A DNA stretch of 64,000 bases from Polytrichum commune (taxonomy: Eukaryota; Streptophyta; Polytrichopsida; Polytrichales; Polytrichaceae): contig OX485804.1 in assembly GCA_950295325.1 (NCBI GenBank), positions 6,324,001-6,388,000 on the forward strand, given 5' to 3'. The number at the start of each line of letters is the position of its first letter. Within the stretch, counting starts at the first letter, position 1. The notes under the pieces are model-generated. The model worked only from the letters and a program-made list of their open reading frames with translations. It was not told where the DNA came from and made no database searches. The position numbers were made by a program, and so were the translations under genes. This document shows positions 36,103 through 47,138 of this stretch, piece by piece.

Positions 36103-39100
36103 TCAAATGAGCTTGTTAAATTTCGCGTGAGATAACAACTCTCTGTACAAATGGTCTCGTGGATCCAAGTATCTCTCGCCTATCGGATTGTTCCTAACAA
36201 AATTGTTTACGGGCAGTCCGCTTTCGCAGAGCGCCTGGAGGTATTTACCAAGGTCTAACAAAAATCGGTCCCGGACCTTCTCGACCGTCCACGTAGGGCA
36301 AACTATGAGGTTGGCCGTCGGGTTCAACATGTTCTTTGCGGCGCTGTCGTCCACCATGAGCGTGTTCTCGCGGGTGGGCCGGACGTCGTAGGGGACGCCT
36401 ATCAATGACGGACGCTGGTCCCAAAAAATGGGCTTCAAGACCTTGAGGTATTGGGGGGAAGCGGGGTTGTTTGGTTTTTTGACGACTTTGCCGTCCGGTG
36501 TGTACAATATTCTATAGGCTTCCTGTGCTAGGACCATGCAGGGGGGCTCGATGCCCTTGAAGATGAACTCCACGACGGCATTGGTGTTCTCGGCCGTCAT
36601 GGAGCTCCACACGACCACCCACCATCGCTGTTGGGCCATCTGGAGGAAGGTCCGAAGCCACGGGCGGAGGTGAACTAGCTTGCTCTTTATGAATGTGGGC
36701 GGCCCGTCGTAATTAGCATCCTCGGGCTTGCAAAAGGGCACCGTGGGGGTCCTAGGGCAATGAACGCATTGGACGAGGACCCCGTTCAGGTCTAACACCA
36801 GGAATCGTTTCTTCGGCCGCGGGGGCGCCGCCGCGCTGCCCTCTCCACTCCTTGGAGAAGAGCGTCGGGGAGCCGCTACGCTATGCTCCGAGCCCTGCGG
36901 ATACGATCGAGAGAAAACGGTGGGCGACTTATGTCATGCTATGTCCAAACGAAGCATTTAAAGAAACGAGTGTTCTCGGTGCAAACACAAAACCATTTGA
37001 TTCATTTTGGAGGGGGTGCAACAAGGGACACAAGAGAGGCAAGAGCATACAACATACATCCAAACACAGGATACAAGTATATAGGAGTAAAAAATGGTGA
37101 TTATATTGTATACAATGCTCTATGTACATCTTGATTGGGGGGGAGCCGCGTTGAACGATGCGTTCAAACTAGCCTACTTCTACATCTAGCAAAAATTAAA
37201 GAGACGGGCCGCCGTGATGAAGACTTCGTCGCAAGCCGGGGGTATGTGGACGAATGAATGGTCGGGGGGATGTGGCGAAGGGCGCGAGTGCCGGGGGGCG
37301 CGAGTGCCGGGGGGCGCGACGTGTGCGTGAGTTTAGGGTAGCTAGGGGACACGACCAAGGCAAGAAGACAAAGACCCAGGGAGTTTGGGTCGACCGACCC
37401 AAACTGAGTGGGGTCAGTGCATTACCTCGCCTTGGTCGCGCCTTGACGACGTGGATGCCGTCACCGCGTGCGCTGCCCCACCTCTGTCACCGCCGCCTCC
37501 GACGACGACTTCAGCCTCAACCTGCTCATGCAAAGGCTGACTGTCAGGCCTTTGTCCCAACCCAACCTCCGCATGCGCATCATGCATTGGTTCATCGACT
37601 GGGTTAGGAGTAGAGGTATCACCAGGCCCTTGCGGGCCTTCAACATCTAACATGGGCTCGTCCACCGGGGTCTGATCGGGGACGGGGTTTGGGTCGGCCG
37701 ACCCAAACCCTGTTGCTTGGCGAGCGTCGCTCTGGGAAGCTGCAACGTCGGCACTGTTTGGGTCGGCCGACCCAAACATGTGGGGGTCGTCCCGCTGGTG
37801 GTGTGGGGGCAAGAGGATGGGAGGCCGGAGCGGCGGGGGTCCCAACGGGCTGGAAGCTCCGGGGACGCGCCAAAGGTTGGGGTCGTCCACCTGCTGGACG
37901 GGCGCGTAAGGGCGGGCGTGAGGCTGCAGCAAATGCGCGAAGCTGAAGGACTGCTGCGTAGCCGGCCGCGGGCGGATATCCTGTGGAGGGAAGCCTGCTG
38001 GCAAGTGAGGGAATGAACTCGGGGGAGCCATCACCAATCCCTGCGCCAGCATGCCCTGGATCACTTGCGTGATCAGGTCCGCTTGGGACGGAGGTGGGGC
38101 CATCGCCCTTTGCCGCTCCTGCTCCAACAGGAGAGCCCTCAACTCCGCGACTTCGTTGCGGACCGAGGGCTCCTCGGCGGCGGCCTTCTGCAATCGGATG
38201 CGTTGCTCCTCGTCCCGGAGCATCTTCGCGTTGGCCTCCTCCACGGTGAGGACCTCGGGTTTCACCCTCACCATCCCGGCGAACGCTGTGGGGGAGGCAG
38301 GATCCGACCTCAGCCTCTTTGCGAGCTCCATGTCGTCCTCGTCCTCGGAGCTTATGGCGATCGTCTCTTCCACCGCATAGTCGCTATATAATTTCTTCCC
38401 CTTCAGCATTCGCCGCTCCCTGAAGGTGGCCGTCGCGTCCCTCGAATACATGTCCTTCGCGTCGGCCACCGTGAGGACGGGCACTAGCTTGCTTTGCGGC
38501 GTGGCAGCCCGCATGGCCTTCTTCCGCTGAGGGGCCTCGGATTCTTGAGTGAATCCTGTTGCCCCTTCCTCCACCTCTCCTTCCACTTTCTCCTCCTCCT
38601 CCTCCTCCTCCTCCTCTTCCTCCTCCGCAACCTCGCCACCTGCCTCCACGGACGGATTGCCCGGATGCAATCCGGTGAGGGGTTCTGGCATTTGAACGGG
38701 GGCCTGCATGACGAATTCGCCTGGGTTGATTCGCCTGGCCATATCCAACGGGTTCTCGCCCCCCTCGACGATCTCTTCGACGTAGGATCCGGGAATCCAG
38801 TCGAGGATGTCCATTCTCTTCGCCAGAGCCTTCTGGGTCCTGTAGAATTGAACATCGGTATCCTCCACATAGGAGTAGATGTTCAACCCAGACATCTGCA
38901 CAATCCAAATCAATAATATTAGGATCACAAATGAAGAATAAGCAAAAATAACACCCAAAACAAAACAAGAATACTTAGTTTGGGTCGAGCGACCCAAACT
39001 GTGCCTGCTCTAGTTTGGGTCGAACGACCCAAACTGTGCCTGCCCCTAGTTTGGGTCGAGCGACCCAAACCAAGCATGCCCTAGTTTGGGTCGAGCAACC

Positions 39101-42100
39101 CAAACCAAGCATGCCCATAGTTTGGGTCGCTCGACCCAAACCAGGCATATAGATCGACGAGGTTAGTTTCTTACCATTGCTGCAAAAATCGGTTTGGAGC
39201 CCCCGAAGACGTTGAAGATGAAGTCCCCCCTCTTCGTGAGGGTCCTCATCATCCGCAGGTAAAAATCCATCCGCAGCTCATCCGCGGGGTAGTTGGCGTA
39301 CTTCGCCTCGTCGTACAAGCTCCTGCTGGTGCCCAACCCTTCTGGGACTTGGAAAAGCTTTTCCATCCGGGCTATAGGATGGTTTGGCACCTTCAGCAGC
39401 TCAGCTTTGTACACGAAGTACAAGCACAGCACACAGACTATCTTCGTCTTCTTGTCTTTCAATGAGCTGTACGCCCCCTCCGCCGGTGCAGCAACGTAAT
39501 GAGATTTTGAGACGGCGTACTCTGGTTGCAATTTACGCACGATCTCGTACACCTGCTCCGCCCTCCTGTCCTCGACAATCCACAACCAGACGTCGACCTC
39601 CCTGAATTTGGGGCTGGCGTAGTCCACAAACTTGGTGAAGAACGGCTCGTAAAACGGGGTGCTCATTGTCCCCTCGAATGAGGCTCCAGGAATGTTCCTG
39701 AAGTCTATCATTCCGAAGGGGAAGCGGTCCCCAGCTGCAGTCCTGATCGCCATCCTGGACTCAGAGCCCGGCCAACCTTGGATCTTTAGAGGTTCGAGGG
39801 AGACCAAGTTGAAGTGAGCTTCGCCCTCGAACCTGACGATCTTCTTCTCCTTTATAAAGTTGGAGAAGGCACGCGCGGAGTGTTCGGGAAGCGCCCGGTT
39901 CCTCCCCCCCTTCACGAACTTGGACCTGAGGAAGTCGTCTCCCGCCTCCCTCATGAGTGCCGCCATGGACGCACTGGTGAACTTGTACTCGGCTTTGAAT
40001 GCCCTCCAGTGCGCCTCGTCAACCTCTCCGTCCACGATGAGCTTCTTCTCGGGCACCAGCTTGTGCAGATCTTGGACAATGGTCGTCTTCTTCTTCCTGT
40101 TCTCCGTCCATTCCTTCAAGGTGTAGCATGAAGGGACGAAGATCTTTGGCTTCGTGAAGACGATCTTTGGGTGAACCCAGCATCTCTTCGCCGTCGGCTC
40201 CACGTGGAGGATGTGGGACGCCGCCTTTCCCACCTCTGTCTCTGAGAGACCTTGAAGAGCTCTAAAGAACTCCCTCACTAGTGGCTTCATTTGCTTGAAG
40301 CGCGCAGTCTGGTTATACAGAATACCGGTGTCGGGATCGATGAGGTCTCCCGTCTCGTGTTTTTCGAAGACAGTCTTCCATTTTGTCCACACGGAGTCAG
40401 ACGCTGTGATCAAGTAGATTTCTCCTCTTAGCTCGTTATATTTTTTTTGCTTGTGGCTAGCATTGTCAATAGAGGAGAATTTATTGATCATCTGGTATTT
40501 GAAGTCCTGAACATGAAGTCAAGAACATATGTTAGAGAACACATCATGAAAAAAATGGAACAGCAGTTTAAGACATGCCAATAGTTTGGGTCGATCGACC
40601 CAAACTTTAAATCTGATGAAGACTATAAGACATGCCAATAGTTTGGGTCGATCGACCCAAACTTTAAATCTGATGAAGACTATAAAACATGCCAATAGTT
40701 TGGGTCGATCGACCCAAACTTTAAATCTGATGAAGACTATAAGACATGCCAATAGTTTGGGTCGATCGACCCAAACTTTAAATCTGATGAAGACTATAAG
40801 ACATGCCAATAGTTTGGGTCGATCGACCCAAACTTTAAATCTGATGAAGACTATAAAACATGCCAATAGTTTGGGTCGATCGACCCAAACTTTAAATCTG
40901 ATGAATCCAAGAGTTTGGGTCGATCGACCCAAACTACAAAACTTGGGAAGAAAATAAAACAATACAAGAGTTTGGGTCGATCGACCCAAACTTACTCACC
41001 TCCCATTTTGGGTTCTTGTCTTTTGCATTCTCCCTTTCCTTGGGCGGCCTGCCGTAGAACTCCCACACATCCCTCGAGGCCATTATATTCCTAATCCAGG
41101 ATGCCTGATACGCCCTCTTTTTATTCCCCATGTTGAAAAACCTGGAGATGTCACTGAGGACGGTCTCGTTGTCCGACCAAACCACCAGTGCCTTCCATAC
41201 CTTCAGCTTCTCCTTCTGGTTGTTGGGGTCGTCCCATTCAGTCATCAGCTGGATTTTTTTGGAGGCCTCTACACTGTGCTGGCCGTCAATCAGCCAGAAA
41301 TCTCCTTTAGAAATCGCCGGCCACATATCAGCCGTAGGCATTCTTTTTAGCCCCTGGGGCATCACGACAATTGTCTGCCTGTCGTCCTTGAACTGCCCTC
41401 CCAAGATTTGAGCGACCATCCAGTCGACATAGGCATCCTCCTTGGCTCGGACACACTTTTCAGGTGGCGCAAGGTGGCATTGTGCAATGTTCACCTCGAA
41501 CTTGAAGTCCCTGCCCATGAAGAAGCAATGGAGGCATTTCGTCTCAAAATTGTCGTTGATTTTTTGAATTTCCCCAGCATCAACCTCTTGGCCAGGCTTG
41601 GGCATCTGCAACTCTGGCGAAACTGGCTCGGTGGTCATGACTGATGACTCTCTTGCCCTTTTCGACGGGGTCGTCTGCCGGCTTCCGGACGGGGTCGTCA
41701 GCCGGCTTCCTGAAGGAGTTGGCGTCTCGCTGTCAGCCGGAGTCGAGGTAGTGCTCGGTCTTCTAGAATCTGCCGGAACCGCCAGCGGAATCCTCACAGA
41801 TTGGGGTCTGGAGGAACCTGCTCCTTCTTCTGTCTTGGCCTTCCGCCTGACAGGTTGTTGCGTTTTTGGTTTGCTTTGCAACGCTTTATTCAAAACCGTG
41901 ATCGCTTGTTTCAGTTTTGTGAACCTGCTAGCGACCTTGGTGTTCGATACAGTGCCATCTATGAAGATGGTCTCCGGTTTTATTATCTCCGGGTCAACGC
42001 ACGTCTCCTTGGCATATAGGGGGTCGAAAGCCTCGGAGAATTGGTGCATGAACATATGCACGTTCTGCACTGCGGAGTTCTCTAGAATAACGTCAACGTG

Positions 42101-42349
42101 CTCCCCGAGAGCTTGGACGGAAGCAACCTCCCATCCCGTCAGCGTTGCCCAGGTGTGTTGCTCGTGGGTCCCCACTTTCACCACGAACAAGAGCTTGTAC
42201 TGGGAGGCTTTCACAACCTGAACGGACCACGCAAAAACAATCCCATCCTTTGGGACGTATGAGTCGTCCTGTGGAGTTTCGTACTCCTCCCAAAGGTAGT
42301 CTGGGGCGAGCATGAACCACCTCTCTCCAGGTCTCTTTTTAGTGGCCAT
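36103..42349 (-). CDS. ParB/DGQHR-like + DNA methyltransferase-like + HAD (FCP1-like) fusion protein
   Basis: Exons 42349-41000, 40506-39175, 38895-37426 and 36894-36103, all phase 0, predict about 1,647 residues. Residues 295-445 resemble ParB/DGQHR domains (WLIDGQHSVEASKKI, DGQHS at 355-359, then ISRFFNMGNKK). Residues 690-930 have the layout of beta-class N6/N4 amino-methyltransferases: FGMIDFRNIPG where DPPY is expected (DFRN at 718-721), then RTLTKRGDFIFNVFGGSKP (FGGS at 884-887) and, across an intron, SYVEDTDVQFYRTQ. The catalytic and SAM motifs deviate (DFRN for DPPY, NVFGGSKP for DPFxGSGT), so enzymatic activity is doubtful. Next come a long linker with a poly-Glu run, then an HAD/FCP1-like domain (LVLDLNGVLV at about 1,417-1,426; motif IV MVDDSAAKN). 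The first Asp is kept and the second is Asn, a common plant variant. The ATG directly follows TTACAG. Introns 1 and 2 are packed with the 20-bp palindrome. GC is higher than in the flanks. Confidence 0.72.
37384..37776. repeat. Three palindromic 20-mers (centres AC, GC, GC)
   Basis: TTTGGGTCG-AC-CGACCCAAA at 37,384-37,403 in an intron, and two with centre GC at 37,688-37,707 and 37,757-37,776 inside exon 3 of the fusion gene. In the exon they encode the repeated GFGSADPN-type peptide. Presence in coding DNA suggests the site spreads or is tolerated independently of context. Confidence 0.9.
38979..39140. repeat. Palindrome cluster in intron 2 (five copies)
   Basis: Five 20-mers spaced about 35 bp apart, with centres AG, AA, AG, AG (one with an arm mismatch) and CT. 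Spacer sequences (GTGCCTGCC, CAAGCATGCC) differ from those of other clusters. Confidence 0.92.
40585..40990. repeat. Palindrome cluster in intron 1 (eight copies, centre AT)
   Basis: Eight perfect TTTGGGTCGATCGACCCAAA sites. The first six are 57-bp tandem units with spacer TTAAATCTGATGAAGACTAT. Every centre is AT, so each is a full perfect palindrome. Frames on both strands here are repeat artefacts. Confidence 0.95.
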
Positions 42350-42376
42350 CTGTAAGTCCAGAAACAAAATTGTTAG

Positions 42377-42481
42377 TTTAGGTCGATCGACCCAAAGTTT
42401 TTCAACTTGGATTGAACATCAGTGCGAATTGAAGGGTGCTCTACTGGCCATCATGAAGAGGTTTGGGTCGACCGACCCAAA
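42377..42481. repeat. Two palindromes in the 5' leader of the fusion gene
   Basis: 42,377-42,396 has one arm mismatch (centre AT); 42,462-42,481 is intact with centre AC. They lie 28-130 bp upstream of the ATG on the minus strand. Confidence 0.88.
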
Positions 42482-42741
42482 CCCAAGCCTCGAATAGCCT
42501 AATCTTATAAGAATTATTGGTAGAGTTCGGGTCTTAAGAATATGAATATATTGAATATTGTGTAGTGGTCAAATTATCCAACATGAGAGCAATTTTCGGT
42601 GACCTTCTAGAGCCGCGCTGGACGTATGTGGACATGCCAGCAAATATCAGACGATTTCAAATTATAGCCATTTGAATATAATTTCTTGTTGATGGTGGGA
42701 AGGATGTTTATCTTGGGATATTGGATTTGTAGGTTGCAGAG

Positions 42742-43017
42742 TTTGGGTCGAGCGACCCAAACCAGCTGCAGAGTTTGGGTCGCTCGACCCAAACCAGCTG
42801 CATAGTTTCGGTCGAGCGACCCAAACCAGCTGCATAGTTTGGGTTGAGCGACCCAAACCAGCTGCAGAGTTTGGGTCGAGCGACCCAAACCGCCTGCAGG
42901 TTTTGGGTCGTTCGAACCCAACCAGCTGCAGAGTTTGGGTCGAGCGACCCAAACCGCCTGCAGGTTTTGGGTCGTTCGAACCCAACCAGCTGCAGAGTTT
43001 GGGTCGGTCGACCCAAA
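42742..43017. promoter_or_regulatory. Palindrome cluster upstream of the fusion gene (nine copies)
   Basis: Nine sites about 32-33 bp apart with spacer CCAGCTGCAGAG. Centres are mainly AG, with CT, TT and GT, and some arms are mutated (TTTCGGTCG, GTTCGAACCC). The position, 0.4-0.7 kb upstream of the minus-strand start, suggests a regulatory or protein-binding array. This is inference from position only. Confidence 0.6.
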
Positions 43018-43279
43018 CTAGCTGCCCAGTTAATTCTTTATGGGTTTGGGGTTTTATATAGAGGTTTCGGGCGTCTACCGAAACCGTAGTGTTTCCATAT
43101 TCACCCATAATGTTTTACGCTGCATATACAATGCTTATACATTGTATATGCATGAAGACCCTAAAGGCTAAGAAGCAGGTTATGTTGAATGAGATAAGTT
43201 ACCTTGATGCAAGCTCTACCAATCTGATGTTGTTTTGCGAATAGGTTTTGCGAATCTGATTCTTAGAATCTGATTACAC

Positions 43280-43900
43280 CTGAACACTCAGATATCACTA
43301 ACACTCACTAGAATTCCACTCACTAGATTTCACAAACAACTCACACACACTTCAAAACAACAAAAGCACTCTGAAATCACTACAACGGCGCACTTTAAAA
43401 CAAAAACACACTCCTAACCAACAAACACACTCTGAAATCACTCAATGCTCGTATTTTTAAACAAAACAACACTCCTAAACAACAAACACACTATGAAATC
43501 ACTCAATGCGGATACTTTTACACAAAAACACTACCCTACTACAATCACTCCTAAACCCTTACAAGAAGAAGAGAGAATGAGAGACGGCGAGAAGAATGAG
43601 AGAAGAGAGAAGGAGAGTATGAGAGAATGAGAGAATGAGTGTAAGTCGAAAGGCGCCGCTTGCAGTCCTAACCAACAAACACACTCTGAAATCACTCAAT
43701 GCTTGTATTTTTAAACAAAACAACACTCCTAATCAACATACACACCCTGAAATCACTCAATGCGCATATTTCTACACAAAAACACTTCCCCAACCCCTAA
43801 ACACACTCTACAATCACTCCTAAACCCTTACAAGAAAAAAAGAGAATGAGAGAAGAGGGTTACAAGAATCAGAGAGGTGGAAAGGAATGAGAGAGAGAAT
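43280..43900. repeat. Degenerate CTGAAATCACTCAATGC tandem repeats
   Basis: About five copies of an approximately 60-bp unit: ACACACTCTGAAATCACTCA, ATGC, TATTTTTAAACAAAACA and ACACTCCTAA. Purine-rich GAGAGAATGAGAGA stretches follow at 43,569-43,636 and 43,839-43,900. Non-coding. Confidence 0.75.
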
Positions 43901-44064
43901 GTGGGAAGCGGCGTTAGGCGGAGGCGCCGCTTCACGACAAGGTGAGAAATGAGGGAGAGAAAGGAGGGAGCTTGGCGCGGAGGGAGTTAAATAGACAAAG
44001 CGAAGGGTCGCCATGGGACCCAATCTGGGCCATGGGAGCGCCCCGAGCCCATCTACGGCTCACA

Positions 44065-44222
44065 AGCCTCGCGGGCAGCCACCCTGCCATGTGTCAACAC
44101 CTTATTGGTGATGGTGGCTACCCGAGGCTTCTGGGGTGCACACTTGGCGCCTAGCGGCCACCCGGCCTCCTGCCCGCCAAAGCCCGGCCCCGGCCTTCTA
44201 AGCCGCTATCTATAGCGGCTTA
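44065..44222. other. GC-rich hairpins, including a 24-bp palindrome
   Basis: AAGCCTCGCGGGCAGCCACC at about 44,065 pairs with the inverse at 44,115-44,133. At 44,199-44,222 lies TAAGCCGCTAT-CT-ATAGCGGCTTA, 11-bp perfect arms around two bases. This is the same geometry as the 20-mers but a different sequence. Confidence 0.8.
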
Positions 44223-44744
44223 GCCCAAAAATCGAAAAGCAACATAGCCTAAGGTATTGCACATAATTAACACCATCACCAACTCTGATTTTAATGGTGT
44301 TCAATTCAATGGTCCCGCGTTGGAATTGCTTACATCATAGAATGAATCCATTATTTGTTTTAGTATTTGAATAATGTAGTCATATGGAGTAAGATGAGAG
44401 CGATACAAAGTCTAAGAGGAGTATTTCATAAGTATATTGCAATTCTCAATGCAATTGCACGGTGCAACAATTAAAATATGGTGACAATTTACATGGTCAA
44501 GGGTTTAGTGCTCTCTATTGTAATTTCTATAACCCAAGTTCGTAGAAGATAAGGCTCTAGCATACAATGGATATTACCCACCCAAGTAGCATTAAATTCA
44601 ACATTTATATCAGTACATAGAAGTTGACATTTGAAGTACATGGGAGATACACAAAGATTACAAATTTATCTACTGCAACCCCATGGAGTTCAACATCATA
44701 TGAAGCCATTTAAGCATTAAGCTTGATGTTCGATGATCCCTCCA

Positions 44745-44777
44745 ACCTAAACCCTAAACCCTAAACCCTAAACCCTA
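44745..44777. repeat. Interstitial plant telomere-type repeat (CCCTAAA)n
   Basis: Four to five perfect CCTAAAC heptamers in tandem, the reverse of TTTAGGG. Inside the large element, between the palindrome cluster and the foldback. It may mark an old repair event or act as telo-boxes. Confidence 0.95.
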
Positions 44778-45548
44778 CACACCGCAAGCCTTAAATGAAT
44801 GGCACATAAGGTTAAATGACAGGGCCTTAGTGCTTGTAGTTTCCAATACAAATGTATATTGTCTTGACAACATCCTAATCATATGTGCTCACGATCATGT
44901 CAACCAATATTAAGTTATAACAATGTCTGTCTAAAAAAAAGAGTATAATAACTTGATTATAGTATATATGATCTTCATACTAGATTTCAAATGGACTTCA
45001 TGATAGTTTCAAACATCCTTGAAAGAGTGAACTAAAAAGTCCTATTCGTGATGGAATTCCCATTAATGCCTTTCACATAGGTTATCCATTGCCACACTTG
45101 TATGTTGGACAATGGATCAACGTTGTGTGCACACATTACAAACGTCACATGTTCTTTTAAAGCTTTTCTCATTTTATTGTTGCAAATTGAAAGTTGGCCA
45201 ATTTATTCAAATTTTTCATGAGATCAATTCCTTGTTTTCAATGTATAAGTCCTCATGTGAAAGTCTTCATAATGACATAAACTGTAATTATTGTATTTGG
45301 TGGCTTTGGCTATATGAAGTTTCATAATGTTCCCACATATATTGTCAAGATATTATTTGAAATAAACCATAATATTTGAGTCCAAGTAGAGTAATATCCT
45401 GGAAGTACATAATTTAATTTGTATGCAATGCATCAATGTGAAGTTGTGGAGGATGGGTTCTCAAAATCACTTATCAAATATCATTTTCTTCCCAATGGTG
45501 CATGTCATAGGCACATAAAATGAGACAGTCTACCCCCATCAACAATAA

Positions 45549-46145
45549 TTTTAATTTTTTTGACAAATATTGTTATAGGATATTGGAAGATATATTGGAG
45601 ATCTTTCTTTATCATTTTTTTTTCATATCCTTACTAACACTATATTCAAACATGTAACTTCAACATATTACCATAGATAATATTGAGTGTTTGAGTTTAC
45701 ATTTGATGTTACTTACTTTCATAGTGGTATTAGTATTGAGTAGATGCGTTCGTATTTATTGTATCAAACTCTAAATATGTTATTTATTGTAGGGACACTA
45801 CAACACTACATTTTTTGTCAAACATTTTTTTAAACAAATAAAGTTAACTACATTTTTTTGACAGGTCAAATCACAAATAACTTAAGTTACAAAACCCAAC
45901 TACACAAAATATGATATCTAGTGTTTGATACCCTATATACAAGCGCATGCACTAAATATCAATAACCATATGAAAGTCAGTGACATAAAATGTAAACTCT
46001 CACAATAAGTATCATCTATGGTAATATGTAGAATTTACATGTTTGCAATTAGTGTTAGGAAGGATGTGAAAAGAAAAAATTTACGTGAAAGTAGAAGGTA
46101 AGCGACACATTTATGTGTAACAATAATTGTCAAAGATTTAAAAAT
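45549..46145. repeat. Foldback repeat with about 250-bp arms
   Basis: 45,549-45,800 is inverted at 45,890-46,145 with about 75-80% identity. Shared blocks include TATTACCATAGAT, TTGACA at the outer end and CATATCCTTACTAACACTA versus CACATCCTTCCTAACACTA. Likely a MITE nested inside the large element. Target duplication not determined. Confidence 0.75.
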
Positions 46146-47138
46146 TAATGTTGAGCATAGTAGAGTGGTAACAACACTAAATATAATGAAACACACACCC
46201 CATATTTTGTGTAGTTATTTCATCACGGAATTAGCAATGTCATTTGATGGTTGGCGCCACGAAGAGCCACGAAGGCCACACATTAGTAAACTTGAAGTGA
46301 ACTTCAAGATGGATTCAAATATCATTAATAGATTGAACTAAAACGCCACATTGGTAGTTAGTATCCCTTTAACAACGTCCACATACGTTCCTCATTGCCA
46401 CACTTGCATGCGAGATAATAGAGCAATGTTCTAGGGTTTAGGGTTTATGGGAGACAAATAAATAATTTTATTCATCACGACAATGGCCTCAAGCCTTGGA
46501 AACCCTTTCATAATTGCAGCCTCCAAATGGCCCAAACCCCACCTAAATAGGTTTACACTTGAAAGCATTGAATGGAGTTAAAATATTGGTTAAAATATAC
46601 CGTCATGACACTTGAAAAAATTAATGTGGCCGCCACCCTTCCTCCCAACGGCGTATGTCATATCCACAAAAGACAAAAAAAAGAAGATTAAATATCATAG
46701 ACTAAGTCATATGACGGCTGGGGTATCAGAGGGGCATTGATAGATGCGCATTTTCCACTATAAACAAAAAACGGGGAATTATGTTAGGAGGTTTTGAAAT
46801 AATCAAAATATGAGAACAAGGCGGGAAAGGCATCCAATGAGGAAGTCCGAGAAACGGAGGTGGATAGTATAAAGGGACGCACCCCCCAAAATTCAGTCCT
46901 TTTTTGCTCTTCTCCCACTTTTGAATTCGTGGAGAGAACTCTTAGTCGGAGCTATACTTCAAGGTTCGTGCATGCTTCCGTTCATTAGCACTTATCCACA
47001 GCATGCAAGTTCATGAGCACCTATCCACAGCATGGAAGCCCACCGTGAACTTTGCAATGAGCTCAAAATCAACACATTTCGGATTATCCGCCGCATTATC
47101 CGCCGGATTTTGAGGGTTTTAGGGTGACTCTTATCAGG
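46146..47138. other. Non-coding spacer within the large element
   Basis: No gene recognised. Small GC-rich patch from about 46,790 and a duplicated CACTTATCCACAGCATG/CACCTATCCACAGCATG at 46,990-47,035. It leads into the 79-bp array. Confidence 0.4.

Noticed and set aside
38494-38916. Frames opposite and beside the poly-Glu stretch (for example minus 38,384-38,968)
   Set aside because: Alternative frames of the CTC/GAG repeat in exon 3; the correct frame continues from the methyltransferase-like exon in phase 0.
40585-43017. Regularly spaced repeats resembling a CRISPR array
   Set aside because: Spacers are near-identical within clusters, the context is eukaryotic with introns, and there are no cas genes.
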